From Achromobacter xylosoxidans A8 (GTDB lineage: Bacteria; Pseudomonadota; Gammaproteobacteria; Burkholderiales; Burkholderiaceae_B): DNA of 64,000 bases. The notes beneath the pieces are model-generated. The model worked only from the letters and a program-made list of their open reading frames with translations, made no database searches and had not been told where the DNA came from. Every line of letters begins with the position of its first letter. The stretch's first letter is position 1. The stretch lies in contig NC_014640.1 of assembly GCF_000165835.1 (NCBI RefSeq), positions 4,030,001-4,094,000 of the forward strand, written 5' to 3'. Shown here piece by piece: positions 36,901 through 45,582 of this stretch. Both the position numbers and the translations under genes were made by a program.

Positions 36901-37776
36901 ATGCCTAGATTCAACCCGGGTGATTCAGGACTGCTGGTCGAGCGCTGGAATCAGTTCCTGAAGGACCACAACTTCGCGCATGGGGCAAAGCAGTTCGATG
37001 GGGAAAGCGAAAAGGGAACCCGCAGTTTCCAGGTCGCGTTCAACAAGAAGGCGAACGCGAGCATCCTCACTGTCGATGGGATCGTGGGGAACATGACCTT
37101 GGGTTGCGGCCTGGCCTTCGACACCACGGACGATTTCGATGCTCGCCTGGCGGCCAAGCTTTGGGGCTATTCCTATCCCGAAATCGCCGCGCAAACCAAA
37201 AGCCCGCTCAGCCAGGAACAGATGCACGACGTGTTCGGCCGCATCGAAGCCAAGCCGGCGGGCGAACCAGGCAATAAGGAACGCCTGATCATTACCAACG
37301 GGTGGGAGGCGAAGCACTTGCAGTCGGTGGCCCTGCCGCAATTGAAGGGCATTGCTGGCGGGCAGCCCAAGGTGCCGTTTCATAAGGAGCTGGCGTATCA
37401 GCTGACTGCGCTATGGAGCGCCTGGGAAAAAGCCGGCCTGTTGCCGGATGTGAAATCCTTCGAAGGCACTTTCAGCCGGCGCTACAAGCGCGGCAGCACG
37501 CATGAGTTGAGCAACCATTGCTGGGCAACCGCGTTCGATATCAATTACAGCGCGAACAAGTTGAATGCCTTCCCGGCGACACCGGACGAGATCGGCTGTG
37601 TCTATCGGCTGGTTCCGGTGGCTCAGGATTTCGGCGCTTATTGGGGCGGCTTTTATAGAGGCCGTCTGGATGGCATGCATTTCGAATTCACCCGGATCAT
37701 GAGTTCCGATGAGGTGGATGCGGCGTCGGAGCGCGTGGTCAAAGCGGCCGGGACCGGGGTGCGCAGGCGGCGCTGA
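36901..37776 (+). CDS. Peptidoglycan-binding and M15-type D-Ala-D-Ala peptidase
   Basis: 291 aa. N-terminal peptidoglycan-binding-like repeat (SEKGTRSFQVAFNKK, LTVDGIVGNMTL) and a C-terminal VanY/M15-type zinc peptidase with the ligands in STHELSNHCWATAFDINYS (His...Asp) and GMHFEF (His). No signal peptide is visible, as in phage or tailocin endolysins that rely on a holin or secretion apparatus. No other phage genes surround it. Confidence 0.78.
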   Translation: MPRFNPGDSGLLVERWNQFLKDHNFAHGAKQFDGESEKGTRSFQVAFNKKANASILTVDGIVGNMTLGCGLAFDTTDDFDARLAAKLWGYSYPEIAAQTKSPLSQEQMHDVFGRIEAKPAGEPGNKERLIITNGWEAKHLQSVALPQLKGIAGGQPKVPFHKELAYQLTALWSAWEKAGLLPDVKSFEGTFSRRYKRGSTHELSNHCWATAFDINYSANKLNAFPATPDEIGCVYRLVPVAQDFGAYWGGFYRGRLDGMHFEFTRIMSSDEVDAASERVVKAAGTGVRRRR

Positions 37777-37908
37777 TCAAAAAGCGGAACCGGCCTGCAA
37801 TTTCAGCAGAGATGGAGCAGACCGACACCACGCGACCGTAGGCGCGCTCAAAAGCAAAACGCCCACGAGCGCGCATCAGGTCGGCTCACGCCCAACCCCT
37901 TCCCGTTA

Positions 37909-38526
37909 TCAAGCCAGCGGCAGTTCCAGCACCCGCTTCGTCGTCATGATGTCCCCGAAGGTGTCATCGATGCTCGCCAGCGCAGCGCGATGCAGCATCG
38001 CATGCGGCAACGCAGCCTGCTCCCCCGCACCCGTATCCAGGTCGCGCGTGGCGCAGGCATCGGCCGCCACGATCACCTGATAACCCAGCGGCACCGCGTC
38101 GCGGGCCGCGCCTGCAACGCAAGCGTGGGTCATGAGACCGGTGATCAGCAGCGTGTGCACGCCTGCTGCCTTGAGGCGCTGGTCGATGTCGGTGCTGGGA
38201 AACACGCTGACGGTGGACTTGCGCAGCACCGTATGGCCCGGCGCGGGGCTCAGATCGGGATGGAATTCAATGCCGGCGCTACCGTCAGCGAAGACGGGAC
38301 TGCCGGCCGGGGTGCCGTGCTGGATGTGGAAGACCGGGATGCCGTGCCGATCGGCGTGGGCGACGAGCTTGGCGGCGTTGCGCAGGGCCGCGGGGCCTTC
38401 GGGAATGGGCAGCCTGCCGCTGAAGTATTCGTTCTGGAAGTCGATCACCAGCAAGGCGGTGCTGGCCGGGTCTATGGACTGCGGGGCGGTGGCGCCGGCG
38501 ATGGCGCGGATGGTCGGGTGGTTCAT
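37909..38526 (-). CDS. Isochorismatase-family hydrolase
   Basis: 205 aa. Catalytic triad positions are recognisable: Asp in ALLVIDFQNEYF, Lys in HTVLRKSTVSVF and Cys in ITGLMTHACVAGAARDA. The family includes isochorismatases, nicotinamidases and N-carbamoyl amidases; the substrate is not evident. AAGGACC precedes the ATG. Divergent from the GlxA-type regulator, a frequent pairing in which the regulator controls the hydrolase. Confidence 0.9.
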   Translation of the reverse strand: MNHPTIRAIAGATAPQSIDPASTALLVIDFQNEYFSGRLPIPEGPAALRNAAKLVAHADRHGIPVFHIQHGTPAGSPVFADGSAGIEFHPDLSPAPGHTVLRKSTVSVFPSTDIDQRLKAAGVHTLLITGLMTHACVAGAARDAVPLGYQVIVAADACATRDLDTGAGEQAALPHAMLHRAALASIDDTFGDIMTTKRVLELPLA

Positions 38527-38678
38527 CGTAGGTCCTTGATCTGTAGGCGTTTAGTGTGCAGTTCACGCATGAGGGCGAACAGCATCAAGGATCCGCCATC
38601 GGCCCAGCACCGGAAAGTGGCCCGAATACCAATAAATGATAGGATCGGGCCAAATCCGCATTTTTTGCCTCAAGCGCC

Positions 38679-39629
38679 ATGCACACCATCGCCGTCGTCG
38701 CCTTCGCGGGCATCAGTTCCTTCCACCTGTCCGTGCCCTGCATGGTGTTCGGCGACGACCTGGCCCGGCTCGGCGTGCCGCGCTATCGCCTGCTGGTCTG
38801 CGGCGAAGCGGTCGGGCCGGTCGCGACCATGTCGGGGTTCGATATCCATGTGCCGCACGACTATTCGGCCCTGGCCGAAGCCGACACCGTGATCGTGCCG
38901 GCCTGGCGCGATCCGGACGAGCGCCCGCCCGAGACCATGCTGCAAGCGTTGCGCGATGCACATGCGCGCGGCGCGCGGGTCATCGGCTTGTGCCTGGGCG
39001 CCTTTGTGCTGGCCGAGGCCGGTCTGCTCGACGGCCGCCCCGCGTCGACGCACTGGGTCTGGAGCGACGACTTCGCCCGCAAGTACCCGCGGATCCGGCT
39101 CGACCGCAAGGCTTTGTACGTGGACGACGGCGACATCCTGACCTCGGCCGGCACTGCCGCCGCCATCGATTGCTGCCTGCATCTGCTGCGCTGCGACCAT
39201 GGCGCGGAGCTGGCGAACCGGGTGGCCCGCCGCATGGTGATGGCGCCGCACCGCGATGGCGGGCAGGCGCAGTACATCGAACGACCGCTCACGCGGGAGG
39301 ACGGCGGCGACCCGATAGGCGTCGCGATGGAATGGGCCATCGAGCATTTGCAGGAGCCGCTGGGGCTGGACCGCCTGGCCAGCGAGGCCGGGCTCAGCCG
39401 CCGCAATTTCACGCGGCGCTTCAAGCTGAAGACGGGCACGACGGTGACGCAATGGGTGCTGAACCACAGGCTGGCCGCGGCGCAGCGGCTGTTGGAGACG
39501 GGCGGATTGTCGGTGGACCGGGTGGCCGAGGCGACGGGGTTCGGGTCGACGGTGTCGCTGCGACAGCACTTCACGGCGGCGTTTTCGGTGTCGCCTGCGG
39601 GGTATCGGAAGCAGTTCCGGCAGCGCTAA
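38679..39629 (+). CDS. GlxA-family AraC-type transcriptional regulator
   Basis: 316 aa. N-terminal DJ-1/PfpI-like domain (residues 1-185) with the elbow Cys in VIGLCLGAFVLAEAG, C-terminal AraC DNA-binding domain with two helix-turn-helices (LGLDRLASEAGLSRRNFTRR; VDRVAEATGFGSTVSLRQHF). Divergent from the isochorismatase-like gene across 152 bp, so it is probably its regulator. Confidence 0.92.
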   Translation: MHTIAVVAFAGISSFHLSVPCMVFGDDLARLGVPRYRLLVCGEAVGPVATMSGFDIHVPHDYSALAEADTVIVPAWRDPDERPPETMLQALRDAHARGARVIGLCLGAFVLAEAGLLDGRPASTHWVWSDDFARKYPRIRLDRKALYVDDGDILTSAGTAAAIDCCLHLLRCDHGAELANRVARRMVMAPHRDGGQAQYIERPLTREDGGDPIGVAMEWAIEHLQEPLGLDRLASEAGLSRRNFTRRFKLKTGTTVTQWVLNHRLAAAQRLLETGGLSVDRVAEATGFGSTVSLRQHFTAAFSVSPAGYRKQFRQR

Positions 39630-39707
39630 GCGAGGCGGGCGCCGAACCGCCTATCAGATAGCGCCGGCCTATCGGATCGCCCGCCGCAGATCAGAAAAAG
39701 ATCTTCC

Positions 39708-39751
39708 AATACTTGCTTAAAGCAAATAATAATATGCTTTAGGCAAGTATT
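39708..39751. promoter_or_regulatory. Palindromic operator upstream of the MarR-GNAT gene
   Basis: 17-bp arms AATACTTGCTTAAAGCA (39708-39724) and TGCTTTAGGCAAGTATT (39735-39751), with one mismatch, separated by AATAATAATA. It ends 12 nt before the start codon and so overlaps the promoter/ribosome site region. Symmetry, AT-richness and position are as expected for a MarR autorepression site. Confidence 0.75.
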
Positions 39752-39763
39752 TGGATTCCCCCC

Positions 39764-40687
39764 ATGACCGAGCAATCGCTCCACGACCGCGCCGAAGCGG
39801 TCCGATACTTCAACCGTTTCTACACCCGCCAGATCGGCGTCCTGCACGAACACCTGCTGGCCAGCGAGTTCTCCCTGACCGAAGTCCGCATTCTTTACGA
39901 GCTGGCTCACCGCCCCGCACTCAGCACCTCGGACCTGTGCCGGGAGCTGAACCTGGACGCAGGGTATGTCAGCCGGGTGATATCGGGCTTCGAGAAGAAG
40001 GGTTTGATTGCCAAGACGCGCTCGGCGGCAGACGCCCGCGTGGGCGTGCTGGAGCTGACCGACGCGGGCCGGGCGGCGTTTGCGCCGCTCAATGAGGCGT
40101 CGCGCAACGAGATCATCGCCATCCTCAAACAGCTATCGGAGCCGGCGCAAGCGCAGCTGGTTAATGCCATGAACGAGATCCAGAACCTGCTCGGCGACAA
40201 AGCCCCCCTGCCCTATGTGCTGCGCGATCCGCGGCCAGGCGACATGGGGCTGGTGGTGGCGAACCAGGCCATGGTCTATGCGCAGGAGTTCGGCTGGAAC
40301 TCGGAGTACGAGGCGCTGGTGGCCGAGATCGTGGCGAAGTTCATCCGGGAGTTCGACCGCAACAGCGAGCGCTGCTGGATCGCGGAGAAGGACGGGAAGA
40401 TGGTGGGCTCGGTCTTCGTGGTGCGGCAGGACGAAACCACGGCGAAGCTGCGCCTGTTATATGTGGACGGCTGCGCGCGCGGGCTGGGCATGGGCCACAG
40501 GCTGGTGGACGAATGCCTGCGGTTTGCCCGGCAGGCGGGCTATAAGCGCATGGTGTTGTGGACCAATAGCGTGCTGACGGATGCGCGCCGGATCTATGAG
40601 AAGGCTGGTTTCGAGCTGATCGAGGAAGAACAGCACCACAGCTTCGGCAAGGATCTGGTGGGGCAATACTGGGCGCGGGATCTGTAG
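39764..40687 (+). CDS. MarR-type regulator fused to GNAT acetyltransferase
   Basis: 307 aa. Residues 1-145: MarR winged helix (FSLTEVRILYELAHRPALST, CRELNLDAGYVSRVISGFEK, KTRSAADARVGVLELTDAG). Residues 150-307: GNAT domain (MVGSVFVVRQDE, LRLLYVDGCARGLGMGHRLV, RRIYEKAGFELIEEE). This fusion is a known architecture; small-molecule acetylation and self-regulation are likely. A 17-bp-arm palindrome sits just upstream. Confidence 0.93.
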   Translation: MTEQSLHDRAEAVRYFNRFYTRQIGVLHEHLLASEFSLTEVRILYELAHRPALSTSDLCRELNLDAGYVSRVISGFEKKGLIAKTRSAADARVGVLELTDAGRAAFAPLNEASRNEIIAILKQLSEPAQAQLVNAMNEIQNLLGDKAPLPYVLRDPRPGDMGLVVANQAMVYAQEFGWNSEYEALVAEIVAKFIREFDRNSERCWIAEKDGKMVGSVFVVRQDETTAKLRLLYVDGCARGLGMGHRLVDECLRFARQAGYKRMVLWTNSVLTDARRIYEKAGFELIEEEQHHSFGKDLVGQYWARDL

Positions 40688-40747
40688 GCAACGCCATGCA
40701 TCCCTGCCGTCTGATGAAATCCGTGTTTGCGGACAGGCGCGGCTCAG

Positions 40748-41644
40748 ATGAGTGAACGCGCCCAAGCTGTTGCTGCTGCCGCCGTCACAGGCGCATTGGT
40801 GGGGGCCGCGATGGTGTCCACTCGCGCGGTGTCGAACGACGTCTCGCCGGAGACGCTGGCCTTCCTGCGTTATGCCATAGGAGCGGTCGTGCTTGCCGCG
40901 CCCATGCTGCGGCGATGGTCGGTGCCGTTTACGGCCAAGGATTTCTGTGCCGTCGCGGGCCTGGGCATTCTGCAATTCGCGATGCTCATACTGCTGTTGA
41001 ACTATGCACTGGCCCGGCTGCCGGCCGCCACTTGCGCCCTGGTGTTCTCCACGCTGCCGCTGGTGACCCTATGCCTCGCGATCGCCACGGGACGCGAACG
41101 CTTCAGTTGGGCCCGCTTGACAGGTGCGGTCGTGGCGGTCTCGGGGATTGCCCTGTTGCTGCAGCCCACTGCTGCTGCGGTTGGCGGCGCTTCCAATGGC
41201 TGGGCTTGGGCCGCCTTGCTGGGCGCGACGTTCATCGGCGCGGCTTGCAGTCTTTTATATCGTCCCTACCTGCAGCGTTATCCGTCGATGTATATCAGCG
41301 TGGTGGCGATGTTTGTCTCCGTTTTGTTCCTGGCGGGCGTCTGCCTGATGCGAGGCGCACCGCTATTGCCCAGCCTGTCGGGCTTTCAATGGGCGAATGT
41401 GGTCTTCATCGGGCTTTCCAGTGCGGTGGGCTATTTCTGCCTGCTGTGGGCGCTGACTCGATTGGAAGCGAGCCGGGTAATGTCGTTTCAGGCGCTGGCG
41501 CCGATCACGGCGGTATTGATCGAGTTGCTGAGCGCCTCGTATCCGCTGACCTGGCGCCTGACGGGAGCATTTATCCTGGTGCTTTCCGGCGTCTGGTTTG
41601 GCACGCATGAACGGCCTGCGGCTTCACGCGAGACCGCGACGTAG
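40748..41644 (+). CDS. DMT superfamily (EamA) transporter
   Basis: 298 aa, about 10 predicted membrane segments in two EamA repeats (ATMVSTRAVSND/ETLAFLRYAIGAVVLA; SSAVGYFCLLWALTRLEASR with AFILVLSGVWFG). Family members export amino acids, nucleosides or other metabolites. ATG 40748 is chosen over 40727, as the family-like sequence begins there. Base usage as for the core genome. Confidence 0.9.
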   Translation: MSERAQAVAAAAVTGALVGAAMVSTRAVSNDVSPETLAFLRYAIGAVVLAAPMLRRWSVPFTAKDFCAVAGLGILQFAMLILLLNYALARLPAATCALVFSTLPLVTLCLAIATGRERFSWARLTGAVVAVSGIALLLQPTAAAVGGASNGWAWAALLGATFIGAACSLLYRPYLQRYPSMYISVVAMFVSVLFLAGVCLMRGAPLLPSLSGFQWANVVFIGLSSAVGYFCLLWALTRLEASRVMSFQALAPITAVLIELLSASYPLTWRLTGAFILVLSGVWFGTHERPAASRETAT

Positions 41645-41667
41645 TTAGCCGCCAGGTCGCTAACTTC

Positions 41668-42240
41668 TCAGGTTTCCGGATCCATGCGCTCGCGCGTTTT
41701 CTCATCCAGGACACTGCGCACCAATGCAAACAAGGGATCCGCGTCGGTGTGCTTCTGGCCATAGGTCAGGTTGAACCCATAATCAAAATCCGGCGGATTC
41801 TGGCCTTGTGTGTGCTGGAGGATGGTTTCCAGCTTATCCAGGGCCTTGACGGCCTTGGCCTCCGGCGTGGCGGCATCCTCATATTCTTGCCAAAGCGCCA
41901 TGATGCCGGCTCGCTGTGTCTCGTCCAGAGAGCGGGTCAGATGCAGCAGGTCGGTTTTCTCCTGCTCGCTCTTGTCCGGATGCTGGTGTTTCTCGATGGC
42001 CGGAACGTCGCCATGTATGGCCTCGCCCAGATCGTGGAGCACGCACAGTTTCAGGACTTTGAGCATATCCAGGCCGGCCAGTTCGTCCTCGAAAGCCATG
42101 GCCATCAGGCACAGGCGCCAGCTGTGTTCGGCCGTACTTTCGGGACGGCCGGTGGACGTGAATCCGCTACGCAGCACGCTTTTGAGTTTTTCGGCTTCCT
42201 GCAGAAAGGCCAGCCGGCCTTTGATGTTCTCGATATTCAC
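41668..42240 (-). CDS. HD-domain hydrolase (HDDC2/YfbR-like)
   Basis: 190 aa from a GTG start. HD motif residues: His in STAEHSW, His-Asp in LCVLHDLGEAIHGD and the distal Asp in VKALDKLETILQH. This set is typical of 5'-deoxynucleotidase YfbR/HDDC2-like phosphohydrolases of nucleotide salvage. Convergent with the DMT transporter gene. Confidence 0.88.
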   Translation of the reverse strand: MNIENIKGRLAFLQEAEKLKSVLRSGFTSTGRPESTAEHSWRLCLMAMAFEDELAGLDMLKVLKLCVLHDLGEAIHGDVPAIEKHQHPDKSEQEKTDLLHLTRSLDETQRAGIMALWQEYEDAATPEAKAVKALDKLETILQHTQGQNPPDFDYGFNLTYGQKHTDADPLFALVRSVLDEKTRERMDPET

Positions 42241-42286
42241 GCTCAGTCTCAGCCCATTGCAGCGCGGCCATAAGCCGCGCCCGTCA

Positions 42287-42667
42287 TCACAAGGTCGGCT
42301 GCGGAATGGGGATATCCTTCGATATCAGGTTCCCGCCATTGATCCTCGTGTCGCAGCCGGAGCTCAGGCCCCACTTGGTGACACTGCCATCGTCAATCCT
42401 GAATTTCTCCGTGCATCGGTAGATGGTGTTGTTGATGATGCCACGGACGTATTCGTACGAAATGATCTTGCCGCCGCTGGACAAGGTATAGCTGTTGGTG
42501 GGCGGCCCCCATTTGGAAACCAGCTTTTCTTCGCTCTCGCCGACCCACGATTGCATCATGTCAGCCCGGGTTTCCTGGCGTTCATTATTGATCATGTTGC
42601 TTATCGGGGACCCCGCACACCCGGCAAGCAGTTGAGTCGCAAGAACCGTCAAGACTAGCTTCTTCAT
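42287..42667 (-). CDS. Small lipoprotein
   Basis: 126 aa with signal peptide and lipobox (MKKLVLTVLATQLLAGC). The mature part contains the recurring SWVGESEEKLVSKWGPPTNSY motif of SmpA/OmlA-like or DUF-type small lipoproteins that pack Trp-Gly-Pro turns; two Cys (IYRCTEKF, SSGCDTR) may form a disulfide. Function unknown. Confidence 0.8.
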   Translation of the reverse strand: MKKLVLTVLATQLLAGCAGSPISNMINNERQETRADMMQSWVGESEEKLVSKWGPPTNSYTLSSGGKIISYEYVRGIINNTIYRCTEKFRIDDGSVTKWGLSSGCDTRINGGNLISKDIPIPQPTL

Positions 42668-42736
42668 TTTATTGTTTTCCCCTGGAATCGGCCTGGCATG
42701 GCCGTGGATTACAAAGACAGCAGTTCGCAGCGCGAC

Positions 42737-43381
42737 CTAGCGGCAAGATTCCTTCGGCAGATCAAACCCGATCTTGACGCTGGTCGCGGTCACGTTCTTG
42801 AAAGCGGCCGCCGCCACATTGTTGTAGCGGGCGTCGCAATTGAATTTGTTGTTAAGCAGGTAATCCTTGCCTTCCGCCTTTTCCATCTGCGTGGCCCATT
42901 TGTCGGCCGCGTCCAGCGCGTCGCCTCCGGCCTGCACGAAGCCCAGCATGACTTCCATGCCGCCCGCCGCACGGGGCGCGGTCCAGCTTGCGTAGACCCA
43001 CGGGTCGGCGGCATTGCCGCAGTCCGTCAGGCAATCGGCCGTGTACGTCAGGCCCGAGTCGAAGGCGGCGGGGATGATTTTCTGCCCAGGCTTGGGCGCA
43101 TATTCGCCAATGAAGCTGGCGAGGTCGGGCTGGCAGGTTTCGGAAGGCTCCATGCTCAGCGCCGATACCTTGCCCGACTTGATCGTCGCGGTGATCAGGC
43201 AACCCTGCACGTCGAACACGCGATCGTCGCCGTAGGATTCCTGCGGCGCGCCGGCTATCGTTTCGAAATGCGCCTGGCTCTTGCCCAGCATTTTTCCGTT
43301 GAAGACTTCCTGCACCGTGGCAGCCTGCGCAACACTGGCGCCCGCCATCAGCAACCCCATGGTCAAAACTCTGAAACGCAT
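42737..43381 (-). CDS. Secreted hypothetical protein
   Basis: 214 aa with signal peptide MRFRVLTMGLLMAGASVAQA. Cys-rich mature part (VQGCLITA, ETCQPD, ADCLTDCG, NCDARYNN, KESC) suggests periplasmic disulfides. No family recognised. Followed at 69 nt by the small lipoprotein gene on the same strand. Upstream 43382-43624 holds only a probable promoter and a short TGCGCC/GGCGCA stem (43555-43569). Confidence 0.75.
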   Translation of the reverse strand: MRFRVLTMGLLMAGASVAQAATVQEVFNGKMLGKSQAHFETIAGAPQESYGDDRVFDVQGCLITATIKSGKVSALSMEPSETCQPDLASFIGEYAPKPGQKIIPAAFDSGLTYTADCLTDCGNAADPWVYASWTAPRAAGGMEVMLGFVQAGGDALDAADKWATQMEKAEGKDYLLNNKFNCDARYNNVAAAAFKNVTATSVKIGFDLPKESCR

Positions 43382-43624
43382 ACTGGACAAAGCTCCGTGG
43401 AGTATGAGTCGCGCGGCTGGCGCAACCGCGCGCAAACGGAGCGTATTCAACCATAGATGCCATTGCGCGGATGGCAAAAAAATCAGCTATCCCTGGCCAT
43501 AAGCCGCGGATTTTCCGCATGCCCTCGAAGCCGCCGATTCAAGCGGTAACAACTGCGCCGACGGCGCAACAAATTATCACGTTTACGACATCGCCCTGGC
43601 AACGCGTGGATAACCGGCGGCCTA

Positions 43625-44008
43625 TTACTGCTTGGGCGCGAATGTCACCTGAACTGGCGAATTCTGTTTGAACGTCCGGGCCCATGGGCCATTCTTCGGC
43701 TCGAACGCAGGATGCCAGGCCCGGAGTTCCGTATCGGAAAGCCATTCAAGCTGCAGTTGCTCGTCAGGCGTATACGATCGGAACTGCGTCAGCGCCACGA
43801 TGAACGCATTGCACTTTTCCGACACGCCCGCTTCAACCACGGAAACCTGGGTCTGCTCGTCCCAGGTCAGCGACCCGCGCTGCGGGCATTTGCGGACCTC
43901 AACGTGATACTTCCCGTCAGGCGAAGGCAGATCGGCGATGATTTTGTCGGGACCACAAGCCGTCAGCAGCATGGACGACAGCAATACCAACGGAATGCTT
44001 TTTTTCAT
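43625..44008 (-). CDS. Small lipoprotein
   Basis: 127 aa from ATG 44008, lipobox in MKKSIPLVLLSSMLLTAC. The mature part begins GPDKIIADLPSPDGKYHVEV and has two Cys (VRKCPQRG, SEKCNAF). No family recognised. Third small exported protein in a row on the minus strand. The 17 nt after the SD-like GGCTT are tight, which supports this start. Confidence 0.75.
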   Translation of the reverse strand: MKKSIPLVLLSSMLLTACGPDKIIADLPSPDGKYHVEVRKCPQRGSLTWDEQTQVSVVEAGVSEKCNAFIVALTQFRSYTPDEQLQLEWLSDTELRAWHPAFEPKNGPWARTFKQNSPVQVTFAPKQ

Positions 44009-44145
44009 TGAAAAGCCTTCTGACCCGTGAAGGAGGTCGATCCGTGAAAACCTGCGCATGATACCTTGCGACGCTTGTGTCATTGAGGATTGCCAGCATT
44101 TGCGAAGAGCGCGCCATCGCCGCGCTTTCCGCCTGCCGACTTGTC

Positions 44146-44159
44146 TTGACCCACATCAA
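44146..44159. promoter_or_regulatory. ANR/FNR-like box upstream of alcohol dehydrogenase
   Basis: TTGACCCACATCAA matches the FNR/ANR consensus TTGAT-N4-ATCAA at nine of ten fixed positions. It lies about 80 nt upstream of the dehydrogenase start; oxygen-limitation control of such dehydrogenases is common in related bacteria. No well-spaced -10 could be confirmed. Confidence 0.6.
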
Positions 44160-44238
44160 TTGATTGCGGCACTACAGTTGGCCTGCGGACCGCTCCGGTT
44201 TAGCCTGAGGAATCACCTACCGCCCCAAGGAGACTCTG

Positions 44239-45339
44239 ATGCCCGCTCTCATGAAAGCTGCAATCTTCGTCGCGCCTGGCCGGATCGAGCTGACCGACAA
44301 GCCCATCCCGGACGTCGGCCCCAATGACGCGCTGATCCGCATCACCACCACCACCATCTGCGGCACGGACGTGCACATCTTGAAAGGCGAGTACCCCGTC
44401 GCCCAGGGGCTCACCGTTGGCCACGAACCAGTGGGCGTGATCGAGAAACTGGGTAGCGCCGTGATCGGGTACCAGGAGGGCCAGCGCGTCATCGCCGGCG
44501 CCATCTGCCCGAGCTTCACCTCGTATCCCAGCCAGGATGGATTCCCCAGCCAGGACGGCGCTTATCTAATCCCCAGCGGGCGCTGCGGCTGCCACGGCTA
44601 CAAGGCCACGGCGGGCTGGCGCTTCGGCAATCTGATCGACGGCACGCAGGCCGAGTACGTGCTGGTGCCCGACGCGCAGGCCAATCTCGCGCCCATTCCG
44701 GACGGGCTGACCGATGAACAGGTTCTGATGTGCCCGGACATCATGTCCACGGGATTCAAGGGCGCGGAGAACGCCAACATCAAGATCGGCGACACGGTGG
44801 CCGTGTTCGCGCAAGGACCTATCGGCTTATGCGCCACGGCGGGCGCCAAGTTGCGCGGCGCCACCACCATCATTGCCATCGACGGCAACGACCACCGCCT
44901 GGACATCGCCCGCAAGATGGGCGCGGACGTGACGCTGAACTTCAAGAACTGCGACGTCGTGGCCGAGATATTGAAGCTCACGGGCGGGCGCGGCGTGGAT
45001 TCGTCGATCGAGGCGCTGGGCACTCAGGGCACGTTCGAATCAGCCCTGCGCATCCTCAAACCGGGCGGCACGCTGTCCAGCCTGGGGGTGTATTCCTCCG
45101 ACCTGCGCATTCCCATGGATGCGTTTGCCGCGGGCCTGGGCGATCACCAGATCAACACCGCGCTGTGCCCGGGCGGCAAGGAACGCATGCGCCGCCTGAT
45201 GAATGTGATCGAATCGGGCCGTGTGGATCTGGGTCTGCTCGTCACGCACCAGTACAAGCTGGATGACATCGTCGCGGCATACGAACTGTTCGCCAACCAG
45301 CGCGATGGCGTGCTGAAAGTCGCTATCAAGCCTCATTGA
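44239..45339 (+). CDS. Zinc-dependent alcohol dehydrogenase
   Basis: 366-aa medium-chain dehydrogenase. Catalytic zinc region TTTTICGTDVHILKG (Cys41) and VGHEPVGVIE (His62, Glu63); NAD(P) binding in VAVFAQGPIGLCATAGAKL. It lacks the four-Cys structural zinc loop, as in isopropanol/TBADH-like secondary-alcohol dehydrogenases. ATG 44239 follows CAAGGAG. An ANR-like box lies upstream and a hairpin terminator downstream. Confidence 0.93.
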   Translation: MPALMKAAIFVAPGRIELTDKPIPDVGPNDALIRITTTTICGTDVHILKGEYPVAQGLTVGHEPVGVIEKLGSAVIGYQEGQRVIAGAICPSFTSYPSQDGFPSQDGAYLIPSGRCGCHGYKATAGWRFGNLIDGTQAEYVLVPDAQANLAPIPDGLTDEQVLMCPDIMSTGFKGAENANIKIGDTVAVFAQGPIGLCATAGAKLRGATTIIAIDGNDHRLDIARKMGADVTLNFKNCDVVAEILKLTGGRGVDSSIEALGTQGTFESALRILKPGGTLSSLGVYSSDLRIPMDAFAAGLGDHQINTALCPGGKERMRRLMNVIESGRVDLGLLVTHQYKLDDIVAAYELFANQRDGVLKVAIKPH

Positions 45340-45347
45340 CCGCCGCT

Positions 45348-45415
45348 CCCCGTGCGGCGGCGCTGATCGCACGGGGGGAATACGGCATGGCCAAGATCAT
45401 CGAATCTGGCCATGC
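45348..45415 (+). terminator. Hairpins after alcohol dehydrogenase gene
   Basis: CCCCGTGCG/CGCACGGGG (45348-45356/45368-45376, 11-nt loop) followed by GCATGGCCA/TGGCCATGC (45385-45393/45407-45415). Both 9-bp stems are perfect and the first starts 8 nt after the stop. The remaining sequence to 45582 is AT-rich (45460-45530) and probably carries the promoter of the DUF4034 gene. Confidence 0.6.
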
Positions 45416-45582
45416 TCCGGCCGACCGAGGGCAATAGTGCGGCGGAGACACTGCAAAAACACATTTAGAAATATTTATTTATTTTTTATCGCTTTTATTC
45501 CTTGGGCTGACTTCCAAGTAAGGCATCATTTGCCCCGCCCCGCCCGTGGGCAGATTCCCGTTCATCCCCCTCAGGTGCCTCC

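Noticed and set aside
36015..37776. Prophage or tailocin remnant around the M15 peptidase
   Set aside because: Only an endolysin-like peptidase and a lipoprotein are present; no structural, terminase, integrase or holin genes were seen nearby.
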